From Verrucomicrobiota bacterium (GTDB lineage Bacteria; Verrucomicrobiota; Verrucomicrobiia; Chthoniobacterales; UBA10450): a stretch of DNA of 15,224 nucleotides. The position numbers were made by a program, and so were the translations under genes. Where the stretch lies: the NCBI GenBank assembly GCA_003221375.1, contig QHRI01000028.1:1-15224 (forward strand), in the 5' to 3' direction. The notes beneath the pieces were generated by a model that searched no databases, had not been told where the DNA came from, and saw only the letters and a list, made by a program, of their open reading frames with translations. Positions 14,175 through 15,224 of this stretch are shown piece after piece (position 1 is the first letter of the stretch; every line of letters begins with the position of its first letter).

Positions 14175-14277
14175 ATGACGAATGCCGAATGACGCCCGAA
14201 TGCTCAAAGGACGAGACGCGAAAGGTCCTCTTTGTCGTTTGTATTTTGTCATTCCTTCGTCATTAGGCATTCGTCAT
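14175..14277. repeat. inverted repeat of the GAATGACRAATG family, copy 2
   Basis: The arms at 14175-14202 and 14250-14277 are 28-nt inverted copies matching at 24 positions; each begins ATGACGAATGCC when read inward. The loop contains GGAC/GTCC. The right arm ends four bases before the start codon of the lipid acyltransferase gene. The element fills nearly the entire 125-bp gap after the lipoprotein gene. Confidence 0.82.
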
Positions 14278-14281
14278 AAAA

Positions 14282-15224
14282 ATGGTAATGCGCTCGCGCT
14301 GGAAGCGAATTCGATACCGCTTGGAGTGGGCCGGTCTTTCCCTGGCAACGAAATTAATTCCGTTATGCTCGCGAAAGGCCTGCTATCGCCTTGCCCAGCT
14401 TGCCGGAGCGTTGCTTGGCTTCCTTGATCGGCATCGATACCGCGTTGCGCTAAACAATCTGGAGGTCGCGTTTGGCGGGCAATTATCTGCCCGCCAGCGG
14501 CGCAAAATTGCGCGTGGATCGTTTCAACATTTCGCGCGAACCATGGTTGATTTGCTGTGGAGCCCGCGCCTGACGCCCCTGAATTTCCTTTGGTATATCG
14601 AGCTGCAGAACTTCGAAGAAACGATGCGCGATACCGGGCCGGAGCGCAGCGTGATCATTGCCTGCTATCACTACAGCAACTTCGAATGGCTTAGCTTGGC
14701 CTGCGGTTTTCTAGATCTGAAAGGTACCATCATCTCACAGGAATTTAAGAACGCTTCGCTGGATCCTATTTTTAGAAAGCTGCGCGAACAATCCGGGCAC
14801 GAGCTTGTTCCGCGCGAGCGCGGAATCATGCGACTTTACAAGGTCTTGCGACGAAAAGGGCGCACGGCGTTATTGGTCGATCTCACCGTACCACCCAGTC
14901 AGGGCGCGGTAGCGATTGATTGTTTTGGATTAAAAACATGCGTGACTTCCGCGCATGCCTGGTTGAGCGAACGCACCGGCGTTCCCGTCATTCCGGCGCA
15001 TTGCGAACCGCTGCCGAACGGGCGCTACAGGCTTATCTTTCATCCTAAGATCAGCAACACAAGCGGGATGACTTATCAACAAATCGCCCAGGCATGCTGG
15101 GATTCGTTTGAACCGTACGTGCGAAAGAACCCGGCGCCGTGGCTCTGGATGTACAAACATTGGCGCTACCTCCCTGCAAACGCCGACCGGCCTTACCCAT
15201 TCTATGCAAACTTCTGTCGGCCGT
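14282..15224 (+). CDS. lysophospholipid acyltransferase, LpxL/HtrB family (partial, runs off the window)
   Basis: The open frame continues past the window end, giving 314 residues with no stop. The N-terminus (MVMRSRWKRIRYRLEWAGLS) is basic then hydrophobic, like the membrane anchor of LpxL/HtrB acyltransferases, and is followed by RVALNNLEVAFGG. The catalytic H-x4-E is HYSNFE (His130, Glu135). Family blocks follow: VPRERGIMRLYKVLRRKGRTA, LVDLTVPPSQGAVAIDCFG, TGVPVIPAHCEPLPNGRYRL and NPAPWLWMYKHWR. LpxL enzymes add secondary acyl chains to lipid A; relatives acylate other lipids, so the substrate is uncertain. ATG 14282 or 14288 could start it; neither has a Shine-Dalgarno, because an inverted repeat ends at 14277. 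Confidence 0.88.
   Translation, partial: MVMRSRWKRIRYRLEWAGLSLATKLIPLCSRKACYRLAQLAGALLGFLDRHRYRVALNNLEVAFGGQLSARQRRKIARGSFQHFARTMVDLLWSPRLTPLNFLWYIELQNFEETMRDTGPERSVIIACYHYSNFEWLSLACGFLDLKGTIISQEFKNASLDPIFRKLREQSGHELVPRERGIMRLYKVLRRKGRTALLVDLTVPPSQGAVAIDCFGLKTCVTSAHAWLSERTGVPVIPAHCEPLPNGRYRLIFHPKISNTSGMTYQQIAQACWDSFEPYVRKNPAPWLWMYKHWRYLPANADRPYPFYANFCRP

Noticed and set aside
14182..14427. + strand open frame over the acyltransferase start
   Set aside because: It begins inside an inverted repeat and overlaps the true acyltransferase frame, which has catalytic motifs.
1..15224. CRISPR array, tRNA, rRNA, insertion sequence or phage genes
   Set aside because: No regularly spaced direct repeats, no cloverleaf or rRNA-like text, and no transposase, integrase or phage protein found in the frames read.

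Overview
The window looks like chromosomal housekeeping DNA from a free-living bacterium of moderate-to-high GC. The gene styles (EpsC-type serine acetyltransferase, an OpcA-zwf pair, SprT-like protease, cNMP-DUF1003 protein) and the density of short palindromic repeats between genes suggest a soil Verrucomicrobiota-like organism. That placement is an inference and I could not test it by search. There is no rRNA, tRNA, CRISPR array, phage module or full transposon in the window.

Layout. (1) 35-1178: prfB (release factor 2) on the + strand, with the classical +1 programmed frameshift at an in-frame TGA. (2) 1232-1575: a small hypothetical gene broken by a frameshift. (3) 1726-4587, - strand: SprT-like metalloprotease, NifS/IscS-type cysteine desulfurase and cysE, a small sulfur/cysteine group. 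(4) 4731-7418, + strand: queA, a YciA-like acyl-CoA thioesterase with a lost C-terminus, and a GT4 glycosyltransferase. (5) 7537-12364, - strand: in transcription order, a low-molecular-weight phosphatase fused in frame to glyA, a decayed small gene, zwf and opcA. zwf and opcA supply the entry into the oxidative pentose phosphate pathway. glyA carries an in-frame TAA in place of a conserved active-site tyrosine. (6) 12539-15224: a GlsB/YeaQ-type membrane protein (-), then (+) a cNMP-binding/DUF1003 membrane protein, a small lipoprotein and a partial LpxL/HtrB-like lipid acyltransferase that runs off the window.

The most unusual layer is the repeats. At least three families of short inverted repeats occupy nearly every intergenic gap. 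One family has the architecture of REP elements: the tetranucleotide GTAG (once GTGG) directly abuts a hairpin, often with an 8-bp stem and 3-nt loop, and stem sequences differ completely between copies. One such pair lies inside the SprT-like gene and is translated in frame, and another copy forms the 3' end of the truncated thioesterase gene. A second family (1627-1724 and 7430-7511) is one two-armed element in opposite orientations, with compensatory base-pair changes between its arms. Several genes are damaged (frameshifts, nonsense codons, repeat-mediated truncation), so either this genome is decaying locally or the assembly contains errors. The intact parts are otherwise well conserved.
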